Of a stretch of DNA of 64,000 nt, positions 27,033 to 36,106 are shown in pieces (within the stretch, counting starts at the first letter, position 1; every line of letters starts with the position of its first letter). This DNA is from Herbaspirillum sp. DW155 (GTDB lineage: Bacteria > Pseudomonadota > Gammaproteobacteria > Burkholderiales > Burkholderiaceae_D): NCBI RefSeq assembly GCF_037076565.1, contig NZ_AP029028.1, positions 4,774,001 through 4,838,000 on the forward strand. Direction: 5' to 3'. Below the pieces are notes generated by a model, which worked only from the letters and a program-made list of their open reading frames with translations, was not told the origin of the DNA and ran no database searches. Made by a program: the position numbers and the translations under genes.

Positions 27033-27131
27033 ATGAAAAATACCTTAGACAGCAACCAACAGCCAATTCCCCTTACAGAAAGGCATGCGCCCCCAAATCC
27101 GCCGCCGCCACCACCTGCGCGACCCAAGTAA
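27033..27131 (+). CDS. Proline-rich 32-aa peptide
   Basis: A short frame 15 bases after the two-TM gene, preceded by GAAAGAGA. The product ends in a proline run (PPNPPPPPPARPK). The spacing and ribosome site support translation; nothing else is known. Confidence 0.4.
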   Translation: MKNTLDSNQQPIPLTERHAPPNPPPPPPARPK

Positions 27132-27247
27132 TTGGCTGGAATGCTATTCATATTCCAGCCACCGGCCCCAACGGGAAATTTACATCACAAATAAAACTAG
27201 TACAGATGGTTTTTGGGGAGAAGCCCGGCTAGGACAGCTAAAAATGC

Positions 27248-27781
27248 CTAGACAACAGGATTTGCCTGCTCGCTAATCTTCTTCTTGAAGTCGGCCGAGA
27301 TTGCCTCGAAATTCTTCTGAGCCGCAATAAAACTATCCGCGGTCAACTTACTTTCGGCAGGATCACACAAAAACTGGGCGATCTTCCTACGGGCATCATC
27401 GACTGGTTTATAAGCTTCTGCCAAAAGAGGAAAATGCACGTTCAAGAGCATTTTTATTTTTTGGGCTTCCCCAGGGAGCAGCATTTCCGATGGCTTCGTA
27501 AGCTCCATAACTTGGGAATACGACAGCTTCTTGAGATAGCATCGCAGATTGTTCAAATAAATCTTTGAGAATTCGACTTCCCATTTTTCGTATAAGAAAT
27601 AAATCTCTTCGACCTTTTCTAATTTTCGTTCCTTATCCTTCTGCTTATTTTCAGATTCAAGATTGAATTTGGCGAGCCTATGATTAAAGAAATTAGTAAT
27701 CGCTACCCCCGACAAAGTCGCTATCGCAGCTATCGCACTACTTAAAACTATCGCGATGTCTTTAAAATCCACACAAGCCAT
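27248..27781 (-). CDS. Membrane-anchored coiled-coil protein
   Basis: A 177-residue product with one N-terminal membrane segment (FKDIAIVLSSAIAAIATLSG, VAITNFF) and a long Lys/Glu-rich coiled coil facing the cytoplasm. GGAGGA five bases before ATG 27781 decides this start over the ATG four codons upstream. It begins 26 bases after the integrase stop on the same strand, so it is likely cotranscribed. It is AT-richer than the phage core; a cargo gene of unknown role. Confidence 0.7.
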   Translation of the reverse strand: MACVDFKDIAIVLSSAIAAIATLSGVAITNFFNHRLAKFNLESENKQKDKERKLEKVEEIYFLYEKWEVEFSKIYLNNLRCYLKKLSYSQVMELTKPSEMLLPGEAQKIKMLLNVHFPLLAEAYKPVDDARRKIAQFLCDPAESKLTADSFIAAQKNFEAISADFKKKISEQANPVV

Positions 27782-27807
27782 CAATTCCTCCATTTAAGCC
27801 CTTCACA

Positions 27808-28794
27808 TTACTTCCTCTTCAACAGCGGGCGCACTATCTCGCCACGTCGCTCCCTTGTGTAAATCTCTGTTGTGCTTCTATTTTTATGCCCCAAGAGACT
27901 CTGTGCATGAGCCAGATCCTCAGCATCCGTCGCGGCTTTCGCCCTTATATCTCTGAACTGAAAACTTACACCGGCTTTTTTCCTTGCGATATCGAACCGA
28001 GATCGAAGCGCAAAGTAAGTAAGCGAAGAGCCATCAGCGTCCTGCAATAGCATCTTATCTGACGACTGACGGGGTTTCTGCATAATTCGCTGAACAACCT
28101 CTGCAAGCTCCCCCTCAATAGAAATTCTTAGCTTCTTCCCTGTCTTATTCTGCGTAATCGCTAGCTTCCCGTCATGTATGTCATCAGTCGTAATTTTCAG
28201 CACATCTGCCGGACGCTGGCCAGTGTATAAAGCCAAATCCATTGCGTCTTGGACAGTGGGGTGAGCGCACGCCCAAACAGATCTATATTCATCATCAGAG
28301 ACATATCTGTCCCTAGCCTTTTCCTTATGACCTTTTATGCCGATACACGGATTAGTTAGATCTGTATATCCCCATGAGCGTGCGTGATTAAAGATCGTAC
28401 TGAATAATGCCTTTTCTCTGTTTGCCCTGACCTTCGAAGTCTCACCTCTGACGCGCAGATACTCCGCAATATCGTATGGCCTAATGACATCAATTGCTAT
28501 GGATCCAAATACGGCCTCTAGCAACCTAAAATATTGCTGATAATCACGCTGAGTATGCGCTCTAAGCGTTGGCAAGACCTCCCGCATATAGCGAGCGCCT
28601 ACCACCGAGAATGTCTTGTCATCAGTGCTAACCGGCTCACACTCGATTTCTGCCCACAGCCTTCGAGCCTCGTTTATATCGTCACCTAGTGGCGTCCACT
28701 TTCGAGGAGAGCTACCTGACACATGATAGTACCGTCCATTCTTGAGATTCATGCGAGGAGGTAAATTGTGATTATTTTGTCGCCTTCTTCCCAT
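27808..28794 (-). CDS. Tyrosine integrase of element B
   Basis: A 328-residue phage-type integrase with an N-terminal arm-binding region (about 1-60), a core-binding domain and catalytic residues R194 (TGQRPAD), K217, R281/R284 (RDIR in place of HxxR), H303 (LLGHKN) and Y312 (TEIYTR). It is unrelated in detail to the integrase of element A, yet both elements use the same tRNA site. It lies one base after the DUF4224 gene. Confidence 0.93.
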   Translation of the reverse strand: MGRRRQNNHNLPPRMNLKNGRYYHVSGSSPRKWTPLGDDINEARRLWAEIECEPVSTDDKTFSVVGARYMREVLPTLRAHTQRDYQQYFRLLEAVFGSIAIDVIRPYDIAEYLRVRGETSKVRANREKALFSTIFNHARSWGYTDLTNPCIGIKGHKEKARDRYVSDDEYRSVWACAHPTVQDAMDLALYTGQRPADVLKITTDDIHDGKLAITQNKTGKKLRISIEGELAEVVQRIMQKPRQSSDKMLLQDADGSSLTYFALRSRFDIARKKAGVSFQFRDIRAKAATDAEDLAHAQSLLGHKNRSTTEIYTRERRGEIVRPLLKRK

Positions 28795-28796
28795 AA

Positions 28797-29039
28797 TTAT
28801 TTACGCAGCATTTTTCCAATAGCAGAAAAATTTGGACGCTTCAAATCCTCTACAACCAAACTTCTAGACTGAACATCTTTCCCTAGCATGCGTAACTCAA
28901 AATACGCTCTCGCCACTTTCGGTCGACGCTGTCCGCTCACCTCGAATTTCCAGTTATGATTTCTCAACCATAGAATCTGATGAGAGCAGTAGGCGTATCC
29001 AGTCAATTCACGCAACTCATCGTTCGTCAAAAATATCAA
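28797..29039 (-). CDS. DUF4224 family protein
   Basis: An 80-residue protein whose first half fits DUF4224 (FLTNDELRELTGYAYCSHQI, then LRNHNWKFEVSG). This small family is typically found beside prophage integrases. Its four-base overlap with rep and position just before the integrase suggest a replication or excision accessory role, which is inferred. Confidence 0.75.
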   Translation of the reverse strand: MIFLTNDELRELTGYAYCSHQILWLRNHNWKFEVSGQRRPKVARAYFELRMLGKDVQSRSLVVEDLKRPNFSAIGKMLRK

Positions 29040-30013
29040 GCAGCCCCCCGATCCTCAAATTTAGGAGCTGTAGCAATCCAGCACACTCCAAGTGCAGAAT
29101 TTGCGAAAAAATTCATTCCATCGTTGTTATCTGTTGCCGCAATCTGCATGACGTGCGAATAGGCCTCAAACTCTGTTGTACCGTAGGGGAGTTGGTAAAA
29201 ATTCTTTTCTGGCACAACGATTCCCCGCGAGGTCCAATAGCGTTTCTTATTCAATCCGTGGGAACCTTGATCCTTGGAGATATATTTGCTGATGTAACCA
29301 GCCAGCTTATGCGCTCCATTTTTACCAAATCCAAACTTGTGCGGGTCGCGAACATTAATTTGTCCACCTTGCTTACCATCTGGCCCCAAACCAACAATAC
29401 GCTGCCAAATTGAACGAATTAGCTGATACACCTGGCGCCCATGGACAGCGACATGAATATGAAAAGCGCCACGCTCCTGACGCTCTACAGTAGCCACATA
29501 GTGAAACTGCTTATACCTGGACATACGGCGGCGAAAAGCGTCCCAATCCTTTAACAATCTCACCCAATCCTTCATATTTTCTCTATAGGTCAACGTCAGC
29601 ATCCGGTCTGCACGAATAGATTTACAACGAAGACGTACAGCCTGCCTGGCACGTTTAGCGCTGTCATCATTATTTTCCGCACGCTTTTCCGACTCTCCCC
29701 GCTTAGCTCTATTCGCGTATGGAAGTGGCCCGCTTTGTTTTATACGAACGAAGCGACTGGCGCATATCTCCCGCTGCCCGTCCGGAAATTGCCTGTCGTA
29801 TACCATCCACGTAGTCTTAAGGACTGGGCCATCATCCAGCAGCCAATTTGCGGTTTCCTCATCTGTTGCAAGCCGACATCCATCCGGCTGGAAATCATTG
29901 TTTAAAAAAGACCCATCGCCTATATTTCTAGTCATTAGCGCAACCCTATTTTTGCGTTGATCATGGAGACGAACACTTGCCGGTGTTGCGTCTCTTTTTA
30001 TTTTTAAAAACAA
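29036..30013 (-). CDS. HUH rolling-circle replication initiator of element B
   Basis: A 325-residue nicking protein with the HIH metal motif at residues 185-187 (GAFHIHVAV) and paired tyrosines Y240/Y244 (GYISKYISKD), preceded by MLTLTYRENM at about 138. It is homologous to the Rep of element A, most clearly around the motifs, but longer and diverged at the N-terminus. It begins the rep/DUF4224/integrase/membrane-protein unit. Confidence 0.92.
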   Translation of the reverse strand: MFLKIKRDATPASVRLHDQRKNRVALMTRNIGDGSFLNNDFQPDGCRLATDEETANWLLDDGPVLKTTWMVYDRQFPDGQREICASRFVRIKQSGPLPYANRAKRGESEKRAENNDDSAKRARQAVRLRCKSIRADRMLTLTYRENMKDWVRLLKDWDAFRRRMSRYKQFHYVATVERQERGAFHIHVAVHGRQVYQLIRSIWQRIVGLGPDGKQGGQINVRDPHKFGFGKNGAHKLAGYISKYISKDQGSHGLNKKRYWTSRGIVVPEKNFYQLPYGTTEFEAYSHVMQIAATDNNDGMNFFANSALGVCWIATAPKFEDRGAA

Positions 30014-30562
30014 AAACCTATTTCAAAACCACTGCCAATTTCTGCCCCCGAGGCACCAATCACTCTTCGCCATCCGTTAAGTGTCCCTAATACAAGTTTA
30101 GGCGCGCGCTTCGCTCGCGCCGTCCTCACTACGTTGCGGGCGCCGCGACCAAGCGCACCGCCACACGTGGGATCACTTACCAAAATCTCCGACAGCTAAC
30201 GCCGCGACGCAGGCAATCGGACACATAGAACCTAATCAGTGAGTGCTGCGCACTCATAGGCGCTTGAGGCCGTTTCTCCGATCAACCACCCGCCGTTTTC
30301 CTGAGTTCTCCGCCTTTCGATGAACGATAGCCGGCGCGTCTTTTGCCGCAAGGGGGCATTCATAAAAGCGCCAGGATCCGCGCTTTTACAAACCTTCCCC
30401 CTTGCGGCAAAAGCCTCATGCGCCGTCTATTCGATCATCGGGCGAAGAACTCAGGAAAACGGCGGCAGGCGGTGGAGTCGAAACGACCGAAACCGCCGGT
30501 CTTACGGAGGGCTCCGAATCTAGGAACCCGGTCAGCTTTAACAACTCCTCGAAGGCGCGATC
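30014..30562. other. Origin/packaging region of element B
   Basis: No gene is called. The large hairpin at 30340-30413 has the same 17-base arms as in element A, enclosing AAAAGCGC/GCGCTTTT with a different loop; TGAGTGC-TGC-GCACTCA is at 30240-30256. From about 30250 to 30562 the DNA closely matches element A in reverse orientation, whereas the rep-proximal part does not. Confidence 0.7.
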
Positions 30563-30862
30563 ATGGAACAACCAGAACTGCCGATGCTGCATTTCCCGTA
30601 TCAACCTTACTTCGCTCACTTCAAGCGCAAGCGTAAGGCGCTGGCACCGTCCAACTTCGTCCCGCCGTGGAAGCAACTACGCCTGACGCTGTATGTCCGC
30701 AATCTGATACGAAAGGGTGCTGCATTCATCTGGACGCGCCCGGATGGACGGCAATTCTTTTGCAAGAACATGCGCCAATTAGTGGCGCGAATCATGGATT
30801 ACGATGGCTATATCTTGCGCAATATTTTTAACTTCAAAAACGGGCGCTTAATCCGCACTTAA
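30563..30862 (+). CDS. Conserved 99-aa origin-linked protein (element B copy)
   Basis: Same length as the copies at 22306 and 44758, with about ten substitutions, mostly near the C-terminus (HTLFQYKSG becomes RNIFNFKNG). It is convergent with the 84-aa gene and secretin of element B, keeping the opposite-strand layout seen in A and C. Its high similarity in an otherwise diverged phage points to recent exchange or strong constraint. Confidence 0.75.
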   Translation: MEQPELPMLHFPYQPYFAHFKRKRKALAPSNFVPPWKQLRLTLYVRNLIRKGAAFIWTRPDGRQFFCKNMRQLVARIMDYDGYILRNIFNFKNGRLIRT

Positions 30863-30869
30863 TACCTGT

Positions 30870-31124
30870 TCAGTAGGTACCAGCGCGGCCACCGTTACTC
30901 TTGGCGTACCGCAAGCGTCTCACCACCACCATTCCCGCGTCCGGCTTAGCGAAGGTAACTACTGGGCTTCCTGGATAGAGACGCGCTCTACGCAAGAGAC
31001 GTGGATTAATCTTGACCCATAGCTTTCCACGACGAATTTTGATTTGCGACTCGGCGACATACCTCACGCGACCAGTGAAGCGCTCACGGATTTTTTTTAT
31101 GCGATTTTGTGAAAGTAGCGTCAT
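30870..31124 (-). CDS. Small basic protein, 84 aa
   Basis: Starts three bases after the secretin stop and is absent from elements A and C. It is Arg/Lys-rich (RIKKIRERFTGRVRY), and the second half (KLWVKINPRLLRRARLYPG then MVVVRRLRY) vaguely recalls AbrB/SymE-type swapped-hairpin proteins. I cannot assign a function. Confidence 0.55.
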   Translation of the reverse strand: MTLLSQNRIKKIRERFTGRVRYVAESQIKIRRGKLWVKINPRLLRRARLYPGSPVVTFAKPDAGMVVVRRLRYAKSNGGRAGTY

Positions 31125-31127
31125 AGA

Positions 31128-32372
31128 TTAAATACGCGTCAGCTTAAGAATAAGAAGAATCTCTGTCTTTGTATTGCTAAAGTTTGTCGACTGAAAGAAC
31201 TTCGGAAGAAAGGAAATTCCACTGCGTGAATTACTGTTCTTATCCTCTGCAACGCCGCCTATCACGACCAATTCCCCGTCCTCCATGGACAGCGCAGTTT
31301 TTATCTCACGCTTTATCAATGTCGGCGAAGCATTCACCCCCGTGTTGGTACTGACAAAATTGGAAACCTGTTGCGTAAGATCAAGATCCACTATGGACTC
31401 ACGCACTATTGGCTGGAGATCGAATATGACACCGCTCGACCTGTACTCGACGGATTGCAACGGTGTATTTCCATTTCCGCCATAGCTAACTTGAGACAAC
31501 ACAGGAACATCCTGGCCGACGACCAGATGCCCTGTTTCCCCCGAGGTCACGCGCAAACTCGGCGTTGAAACCACGTTGAAACGGCTATCAGAAGAAAGGT
31601 TCGATAAAACAGCGCTGATGCTGACATTAGCGAACTTGAAAACGTTCGCCATGGGGTCAATTGCTTGACCAAGCGAACCACTGACTTTTCCTCCTAAAAG
31701 ATTCAGCGCGATATTGAACGCGCTTCCGTCGCTATTGGAGGTTTGAACCTCGTACAAAATAGCTTGAACCATGACACTTTTCTTGGGGGTATCCACCTGC
31801 GGCAAGACTTGCTTCAGCCGAGCAATCTCCTCAACTGACCCCAGAAATACCAACGTGTCGCTTCTTCGATCAATAAGTGCAGCAGCAGAGCCACGGGGGA
31901 CCGATTGTTGAGGCGCCATGTTTTCTGGAGCAGCATGAATTGCCTTTTTCGCGGTGAACTGGCCTTTGAATAGCGGAGCCAAAAGATCACTCAAGTACGA
32001 CCCATCCCTGTATCGAGGCCGATACACATATGCGTCGGCGGGCAGCTCGACCTGCGCCTCTTTAACCTTCTTCGCGATATATGTGATTCCGTCGCGATTA
32101 GTAACCATTAAATCGATCGATTCGAGAAAACCAGAGAGAAATCGGGAGAAGTCCCCCATCTGAGCATCGTATCGAAAGGAAACGATCCGTTTGTCCGCCA
32201 AGACCTCTGGGTCAATCACGTAAGGCGTGTCTTTTGTTTCTGCAAATATCAACTGAACGACCTCTGCAATCCGCACTTCGCGAAACTCCAAGTGTGATGG
32301 CACCACCTCTTTCTTCCCGGCGAACGACGGTATTGCGAAACACAGAAGAATCACAAACAATAATTTTTTCAT
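31128..32372 (-). CDS. Phage-encoded secretin of element B
   Basis: 414 residues with a signal peptide (FVILLCFAIPSFAGK), the N-domain (VAEVVQLIFAETKDTPYVI) and the secretin core VGQDVPVLSQVS, VEYRSSGVIFDLQPIV and GELVVIGGVAEDKNS. Core motifs align with the element A protein, while the flanks are diverged. It follows the zot remnant by five bases. Confidence 0.92.
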   Translation of the reverse strand: MKKLLFVILLCFAIPSFAGKKEVVPSHLEFREVRIAEVVQLIFAETKDTPYVIDPEVLADKRIVSFRYDAQMGDFSRFLSGFLESIDLMVTNRDGITYIAKKVKEAQVELPADAYVYRPRYRDGSYLSDLLAPLFKGQFTAKKAIHAAPENMAPQQSVPRGSAAALIDRRSDTLVFLGSVEEIARLKQVLPQVDTPKKSVMVQAILYEVQTSNSDGSAFNIALNLLGGKVSGSLGQAIDPMANVFKFANVSISAVLSNLSSDSRFNVVSTPSLRVTSGETGHLVVGQDVPVLSQVSYGGNGNTPLQSVEYRSSGVIFDLQPIVRESIVDLDLTQQVSNFVSTNTGVNASPTLIKREIKTALSMEDGELVVIGGVAEDKNSNSRSGISFLPKFFQSTNFSNTKTEILLILKLTRI

Positions 32373-32377
32373 GGTCG

Positions 32378-33763
32378 TTAAGGGCGATTAGTAGGCATCT
32401 GGCCAAGAGGAGGCAGAGGAGGTTTAACTACGGCATCGGTGCCCACAGGTCCGCCAGCAGACCCTGTCCAGATCGTCACTAATGATTGATCCACACTCCC
32501 CGTCATTGAATAGCGTGATCCACTGAAGAGCGAGGGAGACTCAACTCTTAAAACACCGCGAGAATCAGCCAGCACAACGAATGACTCATTACGCACCATG
32601 TAGCTGCCGACAATACGCCATATCTCACTGCGCTGAAGCGGCGCTATTGGATCTGGTGAACCTCGGGGAGCCGGTTTTGCAGCGATTTCAGATTGAGCAA
32701 CTGACTTGTCAGGTGCTTCGTTGCTTTGTTTAGGATGAAAGAAGCGCCATATAGCAAATCCGCAGCCCAAAGTGACTAGAACCCATTTCATAAATAGGCG
32801 TGAGATGCGTTCTGTCCAGAAAGGGCGCTGGCAAGGCGCGCGACGCGTCGTGTGGCGGTGCCACACGCAAGGAGCGCAACGCGGCCAGCGCCCTTTCTGG
32901 ACAGAACCCGGAGGGAGCGGCCCGTTTGGGCGAATTGCTGCGTTACGAATTTGGGTCAAGACGCCCAGTCTTGACCCAAATTCGCGCCTTGCACTTCATC
33001 CCAAACGGGACTCGCTCGCACTCACGCCTATTTATGAAATGGGTTCTATTAAGAGGGTTCCCAGAGTGATCCAGATCCGCTTTCCACTAAATTTATTCTG
33101 CCGCTGATCGACCGTCTCAGTCTTTCCACTAACTCCACCTTTAAACGAACTATAGAGAGGGAAAATCTCTTTTTTATATTTGCGTATCCACGTACCAACC
33201 AGCGTCGCCTTATTGAGCTTGTATCCCTCCCAGCAGTTGATGCTGTAGGTATTGTTCATGCCCAACGACACCTTCTTATGCGTCTTAAACGTGAAAGCAA
33301 CAACATTTTTTAAAAATCGATTTAGCGTACTGATGTCCTGCACCATCAAGACAAGATCACATGCCACACCAGTCTCTTCATCAGTGAAGTGCCCATGCTC
33401 TAGAAAAAATGACTGATGGTTTTTGTGAATCTTTCCAGCGCCCCAGAACCGCCATGCTTCATCGATGCAGACAATATCCCCCGGCTGGACGACAGTGTTG
33501 ACGTGAGCGCTCTTCATGTCATCGAAATAGGGAAAAAAATCTTCCCGAAAGACGTCCTGATTATCGACATGAATTACTTTCCCCAAAGACGCGAGAGGAA
33601 TGTTTTGTTTTTCAAAGATATATTGATGAATTTTCGATTCGGAAATGCCGTCGATATTCGTCACCACGCGTCGACCACGAGCGATTGCTGGCAAGATTAC
33701 TTCCGACACGACCTCATAGCTTTTTCCAGAGCGCATCAGGCCGGTATATGCATTGATGGGCAT
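32378..33763 (-). pseudogene. zot: Zot-like assembly ATPase split by a TA-flanked insertion
   Basis: The N-terminal fragment starts at 33763, has the P-loop GLMRSGKSYE and VCIDEAWRFW, and stops inside the insertion after 243 codons. The C-terminal fragment (32378-32791) begins within the insertion end at MKWVLVTLG and holds the rest of the membrane helix and periplasmic domain. Removing 32779-33046 plus one TA joins LGTLLI to VTLGCGFAIWRFFHPK in frame, giving 371 codons that align residue for residue with the membrane helix of element A Zot. The insertion is therefore recent and exact. The N-terminal ATPase domain may still be made. Confidence 0.9.
32779..33046. mobile_element. 268-bp palindromic MITE-like element with TA target duplication
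   Basis: Perfect 26-base terminal inverted repeats (32779-32804 and 33021-33046, outer ends GAACCCATTTCAT) are flanked by TA on both sides (32777-32778, 33047-33048). Inside are a 24-base inverted repeat (32809-32832 with 32884-32907) and nested arms CCCGTTTGGG (32921-32930 with 33000-33009) around a 17-base repeat (32946-32962 with 32968-32984). It encodes no transposase. TA duplication points to mobilisation by an IS630/Tc1-type transposase in trans. Confidence 0.85.
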
Positions 33764-33766
33764 AAG

Positions 33767-34054
33767 CTATCCGATGATAGGTAAGCGGCGAATGACAAAT
33801 CGCGTCACGAATGCGGATAGCAGCGCTGGCATTCCGTAAGAGATATTGAACAGGTCGAGGAAGTACCACACCCCACTCGGCACTCCCGCCAGGGAATTTG
33901 TTAGGCCCGAGGCTGTAGGCAAGAGCGGAGAAAGTATTTGAAGAAACTCAGTGACAACAAAAAATAGGCCGAAGTACAAAACGAACTTCACTATCACTGA
34001 CCTGAAGACGAAGCCAAGGAGAACATTGACCGCTGACGCTAAAATCGCAAACAT
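33767..34054 (-). CDS. pVI-like minor coat protein of element B
   Basis: 95 residues, the same length as the A and C proteins, with matching hydrophobic pattern (FRSVIVKFVLYFGLFFVVTEF) and C-terminus (LLSAFVTRFVIRRLPIIG). The ATG at 34054 is chosen by homology; the frame is open further upstream into the pIII gene. It ends four bases before zot. Confidence 0.85.
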   Translation of the reverse strand: MFAILASAVNVLLGFVFRSVIVKFVLYFGLFFVVTEFLQILSPLLPTASGLTNSLAGVPSGVWYFLDLFNISYGMPALLSAFVTRFVIRRLPIIG

Positions 34055-34059
34055 GATTC

Positions 34060-35478
34060 TCAGGCCCTCAGGACGATAAACATAGCAGCGATGGTCCAAA
34101 CGAAGGCCATCGTTGCATACAGTGTTGCTCTGATCGATTCGAGAAGATCGCAATGCACGCTCAATACCAGCGATTTACCGAACAAATTCATGGTCGGCTT
34201 GGGACAGATTGAGTCATGAGAAGGAACCGCAAAATTCTTCACCGTTGGAAAGAGGTTCAGCAGCGGGTCAAGGATCATTTTCGCGGTCGGGGCTGATTCC
34301 AGCGCTGGCGTCGTGACAGCCGGGTCAGCTCCGAGATCCACCTGAACCTTGTTGACGACGTTCACATTCGGAGTGTTTACCACGTTGACGTTTGTTCCTA
34401 CGCCCGGATCGGTACCAGGATTCGATGAAGGTTGTCCTGGCGTTATAGACGGAGATATCGGTACGGCTTGACCTGCGCCGCTCGACACGGGAGCGATAAG
34501 TTCCGAATTACTAGGCCAGGTAGATGGATTAGCCGACTGCACACTAGCCGCGTCGGCAGTTGTAACCGGGTCTGTGGTGGAATATGGAACGCCCTGATAG
34601 CCAGGTTGAGACGCGGCTCGCTGCCACAGCATGTTGGCCAAAGCTGCGATTACTGAGGCGTCGGCGGCCTTATCCAGTTCCGTTTGAGGGACTGCGGCCG
34701 CGATATCAGAAATCTTTCCTTTGACTGTAGCCGAATACAAAGAATTATTGACCATACTGAATTGATAGGTGCCAACCATCCAAGAGGATTGAGGCGTTGT
34801 ATTTCCACCAGATCCAATTCTTCTTGCGCCGCACGTAATGACAGAACTCACTTCAGCACTGCATGGCACATCGAACACGGCCCCCGTACCACCGCCTATA
34901 TTGATCCATCCCTGAACCGCTAGCTGCATGCAGATAGTTGGATCATCGCAGTACACGCTAATACCGTGGAAATTGAACGGCATACCATTGGGAATTCGCA
35001 ACCGAGTAGACCCCACTAAATGGTTAAGACTGTCCACTTTCAAGCCGCTTTGAACATATGTGTTGCTACCGCTAGGCGTGGTCACTGTTCCAGTTGGCGT
35101 ACTGGCGGTCGTTCGCAGGACAAATTTTGCGGCAGAACTATCGTCATCAAAAAAGACCTTGTAAGCGCCATACGCAAGACCGCCGACGATAGCCGCAGCC
35201 CCCAAACCGGCAGCTAATGAAAGCCAAACTGGCGCAGTAGCAGCAGTCGCGGCGGTTACTGCAACATCAGCAGCGATACCCGCTGCAACGGAGGCAACTC
35301 CTGTATAAGTGACCGCAACCCTTGGGTCGTTGGCTGCAAATCCTCGCCGTATTGCCGTTTTTTCGATGGTCTGAGCAACAGCCTTATTGACCGAGCCGGA
35401 GAAATTTGGAAGTGCTCCGGCATCGACTCTCAACATGACCAGCAGCCCCATCACGAAGCAAAAAATGTGTTTACACAT
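34060..35478 (-). CDS. pIII-like adsorption protein of element B
   Basis: 472 residues: signal peptide (FCFVMGLLVMLRVDAGA), Ala/Val-rich helices near residue 100, a cysteine-bearing receptor-type domain, a Pro/Gly/Asn linker with a repeated NVVNTPNVNVVNK stretch, and the C-terminal anchor YATMAFVWTIAAMFIVLRA. The receptor domain differs from that of A and C, so a different host receptor is likely. A TTG two codons upstream is an alternative start. Confidence 0.82.
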   Translation of the reverse strand: MCKHIFCFVMGLLVMLRVDAGALPNFSGSVNKAVAQTIEKTAIRRGFAANDPRVAVTYTGVASVAAGIAADVAVTAATAATAPVWLSLAAGLGAAAIVGGLAYGAYKVFFDDDSSAAKFVLRTTASTPTGTVTTPSGSNTYVQSGLKVDSLNHLVGSTRLRIPNGMPFNFHGISVYCDDPTICMQLAVQGWINIGGGTGAVFDVPCSAEVSSVITCGARRIGSGGNTTPQSSWMVGTYQFSMVNNSLYSATVKGKISDIAAAVPQTELDKAADASVIAALANMLWQRAASQPGYQGVPYSTTDPVTTADAASVQSANPSTWPSNSELIAPVSSGAGQAVPISPSITPGQPSSNPGTDPGVGTNVNVVNTPNVNVVNKVQVDLGADPAVTTPALESAPTAKMILDPLLNLFPTVKNFAVPSHDSICPKPTMNLFGKSLVLSVHCDLLESIRATLYATMAFVWTIAAMFIVLRA

Positions 35479-35480
35479 AG

Positions 35481-35687
35481 TCAAAGAAATTCGATAGGAA
35501 TAGCCAGAGCGATTAGTACGACGACCAACAAGAGAAAGAGCGCGCGCTGATAACCGATTAACTCAAGAGGTCGGCAGAATGCGTGGATAAATGGATCTGA
35601 CCAATGATCAAAATCGTCATTCAGAAACTGGAAGGCAAGGGAGAGGAAATAGAAAATACACAGGACTAGAAAAATTATCTTTTCCAT
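35481..35687 (-). CDS. Small two-TM protein, 68 aa, element B only
   Basis: Two hydrophobic helices (IIFLVLCIFYFLSLAF and ALFLLLVVVLIALAIPI) flank a polar, acidic loop. It is inserted between the 29-aa peptide and pIII, where A and C have nothing. A minor coat or assembly role is possible by position. Confidence 0.6.
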   Translation of the reverse strand: MEKIIFLVLCIFYFLSLAFQFLNDDFDHWSDPFIHAFCRPLELIGYQRALFLLLVVVLIALAIPIEFL

Positions 35688-35691
35688 AGAA

Positions 35692-35781
35692 TCATCCGTT
35701 CTTTAAACCTTCGATTACCGCCCATGCAGAAGCGATCCCCCACATGAACATCGCTAGATACCAAAGCTGATTGATCGTCAT
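35692..35781 (-). CDS. 29-residue membrane peptide
   Basis: A 30-codon frame after GGAGCG, encoding one Trp-rich helix (LWYLAMFMWGIASAWAVI). It corresponds in position and pattern ([18 protein letters not shown]) to the 30-aa peptides of A and C. Confidence 0.6.
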   Translation of the reverse strand: MTINQLWYLAMFMWGIASAWAVIEGLKNG

Positions 35782-35796
35782 CACACGCTCCATACA

Positions 35797-35825
35797 CAAA
35801 AAATGGGGTGCAGCTTCGCACCCCA
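35797..35825 (-). terminator. Central terminator after the coat gene of element B
   Basis: On the minus strand TGGGGTGC and GCACCCCA arms with a six-base loop precede six T residues. The position matches the coat terminators at 18038 and 40490. Confidence 0.88.
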
Positions 35826-35838
35826 CTGGCACTTCCGA

Positions 35839-36060
35839 TTAGCCGCCTTTCAGCATGGCCAGCGCGATCTTCGCGCCCTTCACTGCGATGTAAACAACAG
35901 CCAACATGCCGGCAATCGACAAGACAGCCGTCGTCACTGTGCCGAAGTCCACGGCGGACGTCAGACCGGTCATATCCGGACCACCTCCAGCCGCCATTGC
36001 CGAACCTGCTACGGCGGTAGTGACAACAGCGGCCATACCGCGCTTCACGAATTTGTTCAT
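35839..36060 (-). CDS. Major coat protein of element B
   Basis: A 73-residue precursor with signal cleavage after GSAMA (residue 23), leaving a 50-residue mature subunit with an N-terminal polar part, one membrane helix and a basic C-terminus (VKGAKIALAMLKGG). The mature length equals that of the A and C coat although the sequence differs greatly. Confidence 0.92.
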   Translation of the reverse strand: MNKFVKRGMAAVVTTAVAGSAMAAGGGPDMTGLTSAVDFGTVTTAVLSIAGMLAVVYIAVKGAKIALAMLKGG

Positions 36061-36106
36061 AAATTTCTCCTATAAAAATCCGGATTACCGTCCGGTCGGT
36101 TACTCG

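Noticed and set aside
32772..33107. Short open frames within the 268-bp element
   Set aside because: They follow the inverted repeats and have no ribosome site; the element is considered non-coding.
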